From: an uncultured Bacilli bacterium
GTDB lineage: Bacteria > Bacillota_I > Bacilli_A > RF39 > UBA660
DNA length: 41,222 nt
Direction: 5' to 3'
NCBI GenBank assembly: GCA_944332025.1
Contig: CALVJB010000009.1
Location: 1-41,222, forward strand
The notes beneath the pieces are model-generated. The model did not search any database and was not told the DNA's origin. It saw only the letters and a list, made by a program, of their open reading frames with translations. Numbering within the stretch: the first letter of the stretch is position 1; every line of letters begins with the position of its first letter. Below are positions 24,071-31,737 of this stretch, piece by piece. The translations under genes were made by a program, and so were the position numbers.

Positions 24071-24129
24071 ACCTTTTCCTCCTTTCCTATAGGATAGGAG
24101 GCGACACCCACATAAATATTCCTACATAT

Positions 24130-24158
24130 AGAGTACCACATTAATTTCTGTATAACAA
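24130..24158 (-). promoter_or_regulatory. promoter of toxin 1
   Basis: TTGTTA (24158-24153), 17 bases, TACTCT (24135-24130) on the minus strand. The -10 is the weakest of the four copies. Confidence 0.7.
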
Positions 24159-24226
24159 GAAAAATATGTAATAAATTAGTTACGAGTTTTCGTAACATTA
24201 TAGCTTTAATAGGTTAATATAAAATT

Positions 24227-24255
24227 TTGACAAAAGTTAATATTTATGATACTAT
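24227..24255 (+). promoter_or_regulatory. promoter of antitoxin RNA 2
   Basis: TTGACA, 17 bases, TACTAT on the plus strand. Confidence 0.85.
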
Positions 24256-24261
24256 GAATAT

Positions 24262-24382
24262 GTCAAAGAAATTTGCATAAAATAAAAAATGAGGAACATT
24301 TATTTTTGCACGTGAATGTCTCTCCAATGTTTTAATTGGTTAAAGCACTCTCAATGCTATTGATGAGTGTCTATTTTATTTT
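24262..24382 (+). ncRNA. candidate type I antitoxin RNA 2
   Basis: It has the same layout as copy 1. The sequence differs from copy 1 in the loop region after GAGGAACATTTA (TTTTTGCACGTGAATGTC) and in the terminator, which is longer here (GCACTC-TCAAT ... ATTG-ATGAGTGTC). The differences from RNA 1 lie where pairing with the cognate mRNA would start, which could make the two pairs specific even though the toxins are identical. Confidence 0.7.
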
Positions 24383-24466
24383 GAAGGTTAGAACTAAGAA
24401 AGAAAGACTCAATAAAATTAAAGGAATAAGCTTTAGTACTTTTATAATAAAAGTCTTTGTCTTCAT
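24371..24466 (-). CDS. small hydrophobic peptide, candidate type I toxin 2
   Basis: The 96-base coding sequence is identical to copy 1, so the same 31-residue peptide (MKTKTFIIKVLK start, LTFKIK end) is made. The AAGGAGG ribosome site and the pairing segment CCTCCTATCC are also conserved. The promoter at 24526-24554 is better than that of copy 1. A recent tandem duplication explains the identity. Confidence 0.75.
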   Translation of the reverse strand: MKTKTFIIKVLKLIPLILLSLSFLVLTFKIK

Positions 24467-24525
24467 ACCTTTTCCTCCTTTCCTATAGGATAGGAGGCGA
24501 CACCCACATAAATGTTCCTATAAAT

Positions 24526-24554
24526 ATAGTATCATACTAATTTCTTTATATCAA
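24526..24554 (-). promoter_or_regulatory. promoter of toxin 2
   Basis: TTGATA, 17 bases, TACTAT on the minus strand. Confidence 0.8.
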
Positions 24555-24593
24555 GACAAAATGTAATAAATTAGTTACGAGTTTTCGTAAATA

Positions 24594-25730
24594 TTATATG
24601 CTAATAGATTTTATACCTTTCATCTCTATTATTTTTTTATTTACCTTTTGATTAGCAGTTATACAATCATAAAAAATTGCATCGTTTTCATTTTCAAAAT
24701 AATCTCTACTTTCTCTTATATCATCTCTAGACATATTATAAACTGCTTTAGATAGAGCTATTAGTGCTTGTTCAGTATTAGCATTCTCTACTAAATTAGG
24801 TATTCTTTCTCCAGATAAAATTAAAATTTCATAATTAGCAGTCAAAATCTCTTCCATTAATAACTCTTTAAATCTTGTATCACTAGATTCAAATTGTTTA
24901 TAATCTTCAAATAATTTAGATAATAATTTATCACGTTTTTCTTTATTTAAATATTTAGGATTAGAAACTCTAGTATTTCCTTCTTCTAAAACACCTTTAT
25001 CTAACATATGAGCTCTTTTAACTTGTAAATTAATAATAAATAATTCTTGTTCATCATCTAAATATAATTCTTCTGCATAATCACTTTTATTCATCTCCCA
25101 ATTCTCTTCAAAATCTTCAATAGATATTCTTTGTTTTTTATATTTTTCCCTTTCATTCTTTAAAATTGTTAAAAGTGGTAAATCATCTTTAGTTACATCA
25201 TTAAAAATTATTCCTCGTCTTTTTGCAGATTCTACTAATAATTCCAAATCTTGTTCTGTTAAATTATAATATTTAGTAGAAAATCCACAACATACACATT
25301 TTAAATTATTATCTACTAATACAAGTTGATGTTCACAAAACCTTTTATATCCACTATCGTCTCTTATATCAAAAGTTATTTTTTCAAATAGTATATCACG
25401 TATTCTTCTTTCCTTCTCATCTATTAAATCATTTATATCGACATATTCTTTTAAGTCAGAAAAGGCATTATAAAGTTTATATATTATGTTTTGAATTTCA
25501 TAAAGATTTTTTCCTTTGCTATTTTTATCTAACTCTAATAATTCAACTAGATAAAGTTTATCACGTAAACTTAGTTCATAACCACGAACTTCTTTATCTA
25601 ATAATTCTACTTTTTCTTTCTTCAATCTTTCTACATCATTTTTTAATTCAAAATATTCTTTCCTTAATTCTTCAAATGTATCTTTGTAATAATCAGACTC
25701 ATTGATTACAAAATCGTCTAAAGTTTTCAT
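24594..25730 (-). CDS. hypothetical coiled-coil protein with possible zinc site
   Basis: A protein of 378 residues. The start at 25730 is chosen for GGGAGG 10 bases upstream; the ATG at 25748 precedes that site. Residues 10-45 are a charged coiled coil (ELRKEYFELKNDVERLKKEK). Around 125-150, FCEHQLVL and KCVCCGFST give Cys, His and three more Cys that could bind one zinc. The rest is helical and acidic. I recognise no family. Similar charged, helical style is seen in the split 850-codon gene nearby, and these may be lineage-specific proteins. Its stop lies inside the palindrome that ends toxin module 2. Confidence 0.6.
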   Translation of the reverse strand: MKTLDDFVINESDYYKDTFEELRKEYFELKNDVERLKKEKVELLDKEVRGYELSLRDKLYLVELLELDKNSKGKNLYEIQNIIYKLYNAFSDLKEYVDINDLIDEKERRIRDILFEKITFDIRDDSGYKRFCEHQLVLVDNNLKCVCCGFSTKYYNLTEQDLELLVESAKRRGIIFNDVTKDDLPLLTILKNEREKYKKQRISIEDFEENWEMNKSDYAEELYLDDEQELFIINLQVKRAHMLDKGVLEEGNTRVSNPKYLNKEKRDKLLSKLFEDYKQFESSDTRFKELLMEEILTANYEILILSGERIPNLVENANTEQALIALSKAVYNMSRDDIRESRDYFENENDAIFYDCITANQKVNKKIIEMKGIKSISI

Positions 25731-25819
25731 ATCTAATAAACCTCCCATGCCCTTATTATATAATAATTATTAATCTAATACTAGAAAAAATAATAAAGTA
25801 ATAAAGTTAAGTTAAAATT

Positions 25820-25848
25820 TTGACAAAAGTTAATATTTATGATACTAT
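25820..25848 (+). promoter_or_regulatory. promoter of antitoxin RNA 3
   Basis: TTGACA, 17 bases, TACTAT; nearly the same sequence as copies 1 and 2. Confidence 0.85.
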
Positions 25849-25854
25849 GTATAT

Positions 25855-25975
25855 GTAAAAGAAATTTACATATACTAAAAAAAGAGAACATTTAACGTCG
25901 CATGTGTTAAGTGCTTCTCCTGTAATGGTTTCGCACCTAATTAAACTGCTGTTTAGTTAAGTGCTTTCTTTTTGT
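25855..25975 (+). ncRNA. candidate type I antitoxin RNA 3
   Basis: It begins with a perfect 11-bp hairpin (GTATATGTAAA-AGAAA-TTTACATATAC, starting just after the -10) and ends with the terminator GCAC-CTAATTAAAC-TGCT-GTTTAGTTAAGTGC-TTTCTTTTTG. It shares GAGAACATTTA with the other copies but the middle differs. It is convergent with toxin 3, whose own terminator (GAGAA...TTCTC-TTTTTTT on the minus strand) lies inside this RNA, so the two transcripts overlap by about 95 bases. Confidence 0.7.
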
Positions 25976-25982
25976 TTTGTTT

Positions 25983-26075
25983 TTATATTAATATAATAAT
26001 AACTACAAAAAGTAATACAATAAGTAAAATTATTATAAAAAGTAGTGTTGAAACTAAAAAGTCTTTTTTACTCAT
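25983..26075 (-). CDS. small hydrophobic peptide, candidate type I toxin 3 (divergent)
   Basis: This 30-codon gene encodes MSKKDFLVSTLLF followed by an almost pure I/L/V stretch to the C-terminus, a single membrane helix with a positive N-terminal end. It shares no clear residue identity with toxins 1, 2 and 4, yet it sits in the same kind of module with the same promoters on both strands. GGAGGTGAT is 3-7 bases before the start and partly complementary to TTATCTCC upstream. It appears to be a swapped toxin gene in a conserved regulatory frame. Confidence 0.7.
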   Translation of the reverse strand: MSKKDFLVSTLLFIIILLIVLLFVVIIILI

Positions 26076-26138
26076 AGTATCACCTCCAAATATAAATACT
26101 CGGAGATAACACCCAACCATTAAATGTCCTCTATATAA

Positions 26139-26167
26139 ATAGTATCATATTAATTTCTCTATAGCAA
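26139..26167 (-). promoter_or_regulatory. promoter of toxin 3
   Basis: TTGCTA, 17 bases, TACTAT on the minus strand. Confidence 0.8.
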
Positions 26168-26183
26168 GATAAAATGTAATAAA

Positions 26184-26414
26184 TTAGCTACAATTTTCGT
26201 AAACATTAACTAAATCATCACCATAATATTTAGAAATATAAGTTGCTCTTAATATCTTAGAGTCTACTGGTTTAAACAAAACTACTTCTCCTATTTTATC
26301 ATCAAAATCTTCTAAAAAATCATAACTAAAATATAAATATAACTTATCATCACTTCCTAAAATATAGCCACTACTACTATTTATTTTTTGATAGATCTTC
26401 CCTACTAATTCCAT
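26184..26414 (-). CDS. hypothetical small beta-rich protein
   Basis: A 76-residue protein (LVGKIYQKINSSSGYILGSD then YLYFSYDFLEDFDDK, EVVLFKPVDSKILRATYIS) with the strand pattern of a small barrel, perhaps OB- or cold-shock-like, without recognisable nucleic-acid motifs. It starts inside the end of the upstream long gene, overlapping by 38 bases, so they are translationally linked. Its last codons (ENCS, stop) lie within the palindrome that borders toxin module 3, suggesting the original 3' end was replaced when the module arrived. Confidence 0.5.
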   Translation of the reverse strand: MELVGKIYQKINSSSGYILGSDDKLYLYFSYDFLEDFDDKIGEVVLFKPVDSKILRATYISKYYGDDLVNVYENCS

Positions 26415-28189
26415 ATTCTTCTTCCTCCTCTTTTTCCATGTTTTCTATTAATAAAGGAGCTTGTGATAAATGTTTAATATAGTCTTTTTTAGCTCTTTCA
26501 TCAAATGGTAATAAATTTGCTAATATATTATATTGATCGTCTATTGCCACATACCAATCTTTATTTCCTACTATATATTTAAAGGTATTAACATCAATAA
26601 GTTTAAAATTTCTTTTTTCTTTATTTTTTCTACTAGTAGGAATATTTTTATAATCAATAGCAGAATAAGCGATAGAATTAACTATTAATGATAATCTTTC
26701 TTTATCATATTCTTTATCAATATTAAATTCATAATCTTCTTTTCTTGCCTGATAAAACCTATCTTTGGCTACATAATATTTATTTTCCCTATAATCATCA
26801 CTTCTAGAAATAATATAGTTTTCTTTATCTTTCTTATTATAATCAGTATAACAAGGATAATCTATTGGTATATATGTTTCAAGTTGATATTTTGAATAAT
26901 CTTTTTCTAAAAAATAATCTTCTAAATGTAAATTAGTAATTGTTGCAACTTCTATTTTCTCATCATCAATACTTTCTTTAGAACTTACCCTAATAATTTC
27001 ATCCATTGCCTTAGTAAAAGCTCTAAAAAAATCATCTTTTTCATCCTCTTCTAATTTAGGATCTACTCCATTACAATGAATACCATTACCACTACGAATT
27101 ATTGGGCATATATAAGTATGGTTAGTCAACTTATTAGTAAAATACATAATAACCGCTTGATTACTTGTAAGACAATATCGGAAAAAATCTTCTCCTTTTC
27201 CAGAAATACGGAAACAGTTTTTCGCATCAACTCCTGCTGCTAATAAATATTCTGCATCAAAAGGAGCGACTCTATAAGAAAAACTATCACTTTCTCCTTC
27301 TATAGTAGGTATTGAAGAATAAACTTTTCTTTTTCTTTCAACATGCAACTTACATATTTCTTTTAAAATTTCTTCTTCACTCTTACCGGTACAATACTCT
27401 TTCGAAGAAATTATATTAGCAATTGTTGATAAAAATATATCTTGAAGATTAGGTTTAAGCGAAAAAAAGCTTGTCTTAACAATATCAATAACATCAAGTA
27501 ATGAATTTAATGATAGTTTATTTTTCTTAGCAATAGATTCTATCACATCATATTGATTTATTAACTTACCTAGTAAATTATTTAGTCCTAACGCTTCCTT
27601 ATTTATAATTAAGCGAAGAAGACAATCATTATTATCTTTAAGGTTACCTAATAAGAACTCTCTTAATCTTACAAGTATATCTTGATCATAATTATTTAAT
27701 AAATTAACAAGAGAAACATCTTTGAATAGTTCTTTTAAATCTTTTACTGATAACTTTCTATCAGTCTTAAAAGATAAACGATTTCTTATATCTTTAGTAT
27801 AATCTTCTTTCGCTTTATTCTCTCTTTCATTAATTAATTCTAATAGTTTTCCTTTTAAAGCATCATGTAAATCTTTATTGTCTTTATATATAGATACTAT
27901 CTTTAAAAACTCATCTCTTAAACATAAAATTTTCTCTTCATCTACGTCATATAAAAGCTTAGAGAAAAAGTCATAATTATTATTATTTAAGGCATCTATC
28001 ACTTCATTTTCCATTCCATAATGATAAAAACGTTCTTGATGTTTAGTACGATATTCTCTTCTATGATCTTTAAAATTAAAATCTATAATTCTATTAACAG
28101 CACTAGGAGTAATATTAGTAAATTTATCAAGAATAATACTCCTAGCATTATCATAACCAAAAATATAATAGAGTTGTTCGGAAATTAAA

Positions 28190-29026
28190 TTAAGCAATAT
28201 AAAAGTTATACAATGCACAAATCAAAACAGCAAATGGTGCAAAAAAATTTAAATTATTTCTAAATTTAGTACTAAGTATCTTAAACCTTTTAATCCAACC
28301 ATTAGTATGTTCAATAAATATTCTAGTCGAGCCAATATCCTTATTATAGTTTATATCATCTTCAGTAAGAGGATGATTTTTACTTTTCTTTTTAGGAATT
28401 TTACTATTATTGTGAATCTTATTTATTCCAACATATCCTAAATCTGCTGTGTAAGTAACATTTTCGGGAGTTCCTTCAAATGTCCTCTTAAAAAGGTGAA
28501 AATCATGCTCTGCACCTAATCCAATCTGTATTTCATAAATAAAGCCTGTATCTGTTCCTTTAATAATTTGAATTTTCATTGTATGATATTTCTTTTTACC
28601 AGAATATTTACTTTTTTGATTGTATTTTGGTCTTTGAATTCTGATTTCTGTAACATCTAGTAATCTGTTTTCAGAATTTTCATTTTTTGTGCATTTAGAA
28701 CCCATAAGAGTAAAATTTCTATCTTTTAAAAGTGTATTTAATACAAAATGTATGTATTCACATATAACGCTTTTAGATACGTCCCATTCAAAAGCATAAT
28801 CTTCCATTGCATTATATTGTTTTATGTATAAAAGAAATATTATAACCATTTCTCTAGCACCATATTTAGGTGTTCTTCCTCTTTTATTTTTATGCTTTTT
28901 ATTTAATTCTTTTTGAATTGTTCTTATCATTGCATAAAATATTACTCTTCCAACTCCTAATAATCGCACAAACTTTGTATAATTTAACTTCTTTAATCTT
29001 TCTTCTGAATACTGTTCTTTTCCCAT
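28190..29026 (-). CDS. IS5-family DDE transposase
   Basis: A 278-residue transposase with an N-terminal helix-turn-helix region (YAFEWDVSKSVICEYIHFVL) and an RNase H-like catalytic core. The first Asp is in LLDVTEIRIQRP, the second in YTADLGYVGINKIH and the Glu in RIFIEHTNGWIKRFK, with SGKKKYHTMKIQ between, as in DDE_Tnp_4 proteins. All three acidic residues are present and the frame is whole, so it should be active. The start has GGAATAAAAATG spacing with a weak ribosome site, and the leader holds interleaved inverted repeats (29043-29141). Confidence 0.93.
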   Translation of the reverse strand: MGKEQYSEERLKKLNYTKFVRLLGVGRVIFYAMIRTIQKELNKKHKNKRGRTPKYGAREMVIIFLLYIKQYNAMEDYAFEWDVSKSVICEYIHFVLNTLLKDRNFTLMGSKCTKNENSENRLLDVTEIRIQRPKYNQKSKYSGKKKYHTMKIQIIKGTDTGFIYEIQIGLGAEHDFHLFKRTFEGTPENVTYTADLGYVGINKIHNNSKIPKKKSKNHPLTEDDINYNKDIGSTRIFIEHTNGWIKRFKILSTKFRNNLNFFAPFAVLICALYNFYIA

Positions 29027-29042
29027 TTTTATTCCACTAAAA

Positions 29043-29141
29043 TAGCCTTTATGGAATAACTTAGGAAATTCAAATTGCTAGATATGAATTAAAGTTACTC
29101 CATAAAGGCTACTTTCTAATTTCCTTCTTTCATATCTAGCA
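29043..29141 (-). repeat. three interleaved inverted repeats in the IS leader
   Basis: TAGCCTTTATGGA (29043-29055) pairs with 29099-29111, AGGAAATT (29063-29070) with 29118-29125, and TGCTAGATATGAA (29076-29088) with 29129-29141. The order is A C B A' C' B', so the stems cannot all form as nested hairpins; they allow alternative folds or a pseudoknot in the transposase mRNA leader. Confidence 0.75.
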
Positions 29142-29972
29142 CTTAAATTATACCACATTTTTAATTTCCGAACAACTCTAATAAAGTTTTAGACTTACTT
29201 CTAATAAATCTTCTTCACTTGCATCCCCTTTTTCTTTTAATAAAGCTATTAACTTATTAACTTTTCCTTCTTTTACATCTAATATTTCTTGATATGGCAA
29301 AACAACTCCATCTTTCAAAGTAATTTCAGGAAAGTCTTCTAAAACATTTATTAATAAGCCAAATTTAGTATAAAGTATTAATTCTTTTTCATTATCTATT
29401 TTTAAAACACCTAAGGGATTTAATATATTCATTTTTACTTTTTGAAAAAAGGATGATGAAATATCTTTATTAATAGAAGAAACACCAATTATATTTTCTA
29501 ACTCTTCAGGTATATTCTCTTTGAAAAAAAGATGATATAGCTTTGTTAAATTGATATTTTCTAACATTTTTTTAAACTGTTCATAATCAATAGAATTAAT
29601 ATAATCAATGAATTGTTCTTTATAATCTAAAATATAATCACTTTCAAAAATATATTTTAATAATAGAAAATTTTCTTCACCTATAATATTAAGAATATTT
29701 CTTTTTTTCCTATTTTTAGGAGAAGTTAATACTTTATAAAATATTTTTTTATTATTAAGTAATTCCCTAACTTCTTCCATATTTTGAACTTGTAAGAATA
29801 AAGAAGAAAATATAACTTCATTTAATTCATCTAAATATGGATTTTTAAGTAATTTAGTTTTTTCATCTAAAGTCATTGAATTAAACTTTCTTATAAAAGT
29901 TGGTAATGTCATATTAGATAACTCTGTAATTATAGTTCTATCATCCATTAATATCTCACCTCATAACTTTTA

Positions 29973-30035
29973 ATTAAATTATATAATAAAATTATTTTTT
30001 TATCTATCTATTTAGAAAAAATTATGTTACAATGT
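29973..30035. promoter_or_regulatory. divergent promoter block, copy 2, before antitoxin RNA 4
   Basis: A near copy of 23278-23340 (AATTATATAATAAAATTAT, then TTTTATCTATCTATTTAGAA). The likely plus-strand -10 is TACAAT (30028-30033) with no TTGACA-like -35, unlike the other three antitoxin promoters. On the minus strand it would drive the split 850-codon gene. Confidence 0.5.
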
Positions 30036-30039
30036 ATAT

Positions 30040-30150
30040 ATGAAGAAATTCTTCATAAAATAAAAAAATGAGGAACATTTATTTTGACACTCGAATGTCA
30101 CCTCATAAATAATATGATTGACACTCTTATGCAGAGTGTCTTATTTTATA
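30040..30150 (+). ncRNA. candidate type I antitoxin RNA 4
   Basis: It starts with hairpin TGAAG-AAATT-CTTCA, then the GAGGAACATT/AATGTCACCTC stem with CGAATGTC, and ends in GACACTC-TTATGCA-GAGTGTC-TTATTTTATA (terminator). It is the same layout as copy 1 but has a different promoter type. It is convergent with toxin 4, overlapping its mRNA 3' region. Confidence 0.65.
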
Positions 30151-30238
30151 TCTTAATAGCCACTATCAATAAGGTAAGACTTATAATAACCAAAGCGATA
30201 GACTTTAAAAGCTTTAATATAAAAGTTTTCATCTTCAC
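30146..30238 (-). CDS. small hydrophobic peptide, candidate type I toxin 4
   Basis: This 30-codon gene encodes MKMKTFILKLLKS followed by a hydrophobic span and the end IVAIKI. It matches toxins 1 and 2 at 16 of 30 positions without gaps (M-K-x-K-T-F-I, K-x-L-K, S-L, K-I), mostly with conservative changes elsewhere, as expected of a selected membrane peptide. The start is GTG at 30238, 8 bases after AGGAGG; ATG at 30232 is an alternative. CCTCT upstream can pair with AGAGG of the ribosome site. Confidence 0.72.
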   Translation of the reverse strand: MKMKTFILKLLKSIALVIISLTLLIVAIKI

Positions 30239-30297
30239 TTTTAAGTCCTCCTCTCATTAAGAATAGAGGCGACACCCACATAAATGTTCCTACAAAT

Positions 30298-30326
30298 ATA
30301 GTATCACATTAATTTCTACATAACAA
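30298..30326 (-). promoter_or_regulatory. promoter of toxin 4
   Basis: TTGTTA, 17 bases, TACTAT on the minus strand. Confidence 0.8.
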
Positions 30327-30366
30327 GAAAAATATGTAATAAATTAGTTACGAATTTTCGTAAATA

Positions 30367-31641
30367 TTAACCTAATACCAAATTACTTATATAATCTACA
30401 CCAAAGCTATTTAAAATAGGGTATCTTGGTATTTTATAAGGGTCTATACCCTTTTTTATTTTAGTAGAACCTCCAATAAAAGCCATTTCAAACCCTGCTT
30501 CTTTTACTAAATTAATAGAATAATCACTGTACTCATAAAAAGGAAAACAAAAGGCTTTTGTATTATTTAAAGTTTCTCTACTAAGTTTTAAATCGTTTAA
30601 GATCTCACTTTCTGGTAAACAATTAATCCCACCGCCCTGACCAGTAGGACAAACACCAGTCGTATGCATATTATGAGTATGACTTGCTATCTCCAAGTAA
30701 GGTGATGAAAATTTACTAACAGGATACCAGGAACTAACTAAAAATAAAGTTGCATTTAAACCATACTTTTCTAAGAAAGGTATAAAGTTCTCTGCCCTTG
30801 CTCCATCATCTATTGTAATTAAAATAGACTTCTTAGGAAGATTAATCTCCCCCTTTATAAAGCTTAATACTTCACTAGTATTTAAGGTAAATACATCATT
30901 ATCAGATAAAAACTTGAAGTGAGAATCTATCTGCTCTTCACTATGACATATAATATCTCCACAACTATTATCACCATCTAAATAGATAAAATGATAAAGT
31001 ATTGCAGGAATACTCTCTGCCATATCTTCACTACTATCTACTTCTACTGTATTACTAACATCTTCCTTTTTGACATAGACTAATCTTGATAATAAAGATA
31101 TACCATAATAATCATCTAAATTAACAATAACTTTAGAAGTTATAGGAATATCTAAAGAAAACAATTCATTAAAACTATCATCATAATAAACAACACTTTC
31201 TTTAGTAGTAACTTCTATAGGAAACTCTATATAATTAAGATATCTTTTACTAATAGATTCATCAGTAGGTTCTACATCTTTATAAGACACATAATAATCA
31301 TTATCTAATAATTTAAAATATTTATTATTTAAATTAATGTTATCAATAGATTCAAGTTCTAATATATTATCTTTATTTATACTACCAACATCTTTATATT
31401 TACCATTATCATTTATATAAATTTTAGTATCTTTAATAGTCTTAACAGCACTTCCATAATTAGATTTTATTTTAATTAAAACATTTTCATCTTTTATTAA
31501 AGAGTTTCTAGTTTTAGAAACATTTAAAGATTCTTCTTCTCTTTCTTTCATATCATTATAAATAAAGACACCACAACCTATAGATATTACACTAATAAAT
31601 ATCGTTACTATAATTAAGACTCTTAATGGTTTAATTTTCAC
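30367..31641 (-). CDS. membrane-anchored polysaccharide deacetylase
   Basis: A protein of 424 residues. The start GTG at 31641 lies 8 bases after GAGG; the GTG at 31650 overlaps that site. An N-terminal membrane anchor (VLIIVTIFISVISIGCGVFI) is followed by an extracellular region of about 180 residues with SH3-like strands and then the NodB-homology domain: motif 1 ITIDDG, motif 2 IASHTHNMH (both metal His), motif 3 FCFPFYEYSDYS, and IPRYPIL. The Asp and two His ligands are present, so it is likely active on peptidoglycan or a related cell-wall sugar. Its stop is 5 bases from the palindrome bordering toxin module 4. Confidence 0.9.
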   Translation of the reverse strand: MKIKPLRVLIIVTIFISVISIGCGVFIYNDMKEREEESLNVSKTRNSLIKDENVLIKIKSNYGSAVKTIKDTKIYINDNGKYKDVGSINKDNILELESIDNINLNNKYFKLLDNDYYVSYKDVEPTDESISKRYLNYIEFPIEVTTKESVVYYDDSFNELFSLDIPITSKVIVNLDDYYGISLLSRLVYVKKEDVSNTVEVDSSEDMAESIPAILYHFIYLDGDNSCGDIICHSEEQIDSHFKFLSDNDVFTLNTSEVLSFIKGEINLPKKSILITIDDGARAENFIPFLEKYGLNATLFLVSSWYPVSKFSSPYLEIASHTHNMHTTGVCPTGQGGGINCLPESEILNDLKLSRETLNNTKAFCFPFYEYSDYSINLVKEAGFEMAFIGGSTKIKKGIDPYKIPRYPILNSFGVDYISNLVLG

Positions 31642-31737
31642 TTTTAACACCTCAGTATTATTATTTACTAAAATTATACTTAATATTTAAGAGATAAACA
31701 ATTATTTTTTTACATATATTTAATTAAAGGTGATACT

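Larger units (their letters stand above)
28171..29178 (-). mobile_element. intact IS5-type insertion sequence, 1008 bp
   Basis: Ends are GAGTTGTTCGGAAATTAAA at 28171-28189 and its exact complement at 29160-29178, flanked by TA on both sides (28169-28170, 29179-29180). One intact transposase gene fills most of it. The first 11 bases match the ends of the older IS at 1355 at 9 positions. It carries no cargo. Confidence 0.9.
26377..29948 (-). pseudogene. 850-codon lineage-specific protein gene split by an IS
   Basis: Two ORFs, 29178-29948 and 26377-28218, are halves of one gene. Removing the IS (28171-29178) and one TA copy joins them in frame at KLY-YYIFGYDNARS, giving about 850 codons. The N-terminal half is helical (MTLPTFIRKFNSMTLDEKTK and repeats of about 40 residues, HEAT-like in style). 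The C-terminal half contains a more conserved-looking domain: FDAEYLLAAGVDAKNCFRIS, GKGEDFFRYCLTSNQAVIMY, then ICPIIRSGNGIHCNGVDP, with several Cys and Gly. I recognise no family; a resemblance to PcfJ-like proteins is too weak to claim. Because the IS is precise, the gene may have been lost recently. Confidence 0.7.

Noticed and set aside
26815-27330. PcfJ-like domain in the split 850-codon gene
   Set aside because: Only a loose Cys/Gly pattern is shared; the diagnostic PcfJ motifs cannot be found.
23842-30372. The repeated 350-base units as a CRISPR array
   Set aside because: Units are long, far apart, separated by genes and carry promoters and small ORFs; there are no short spacers between equal repeats.
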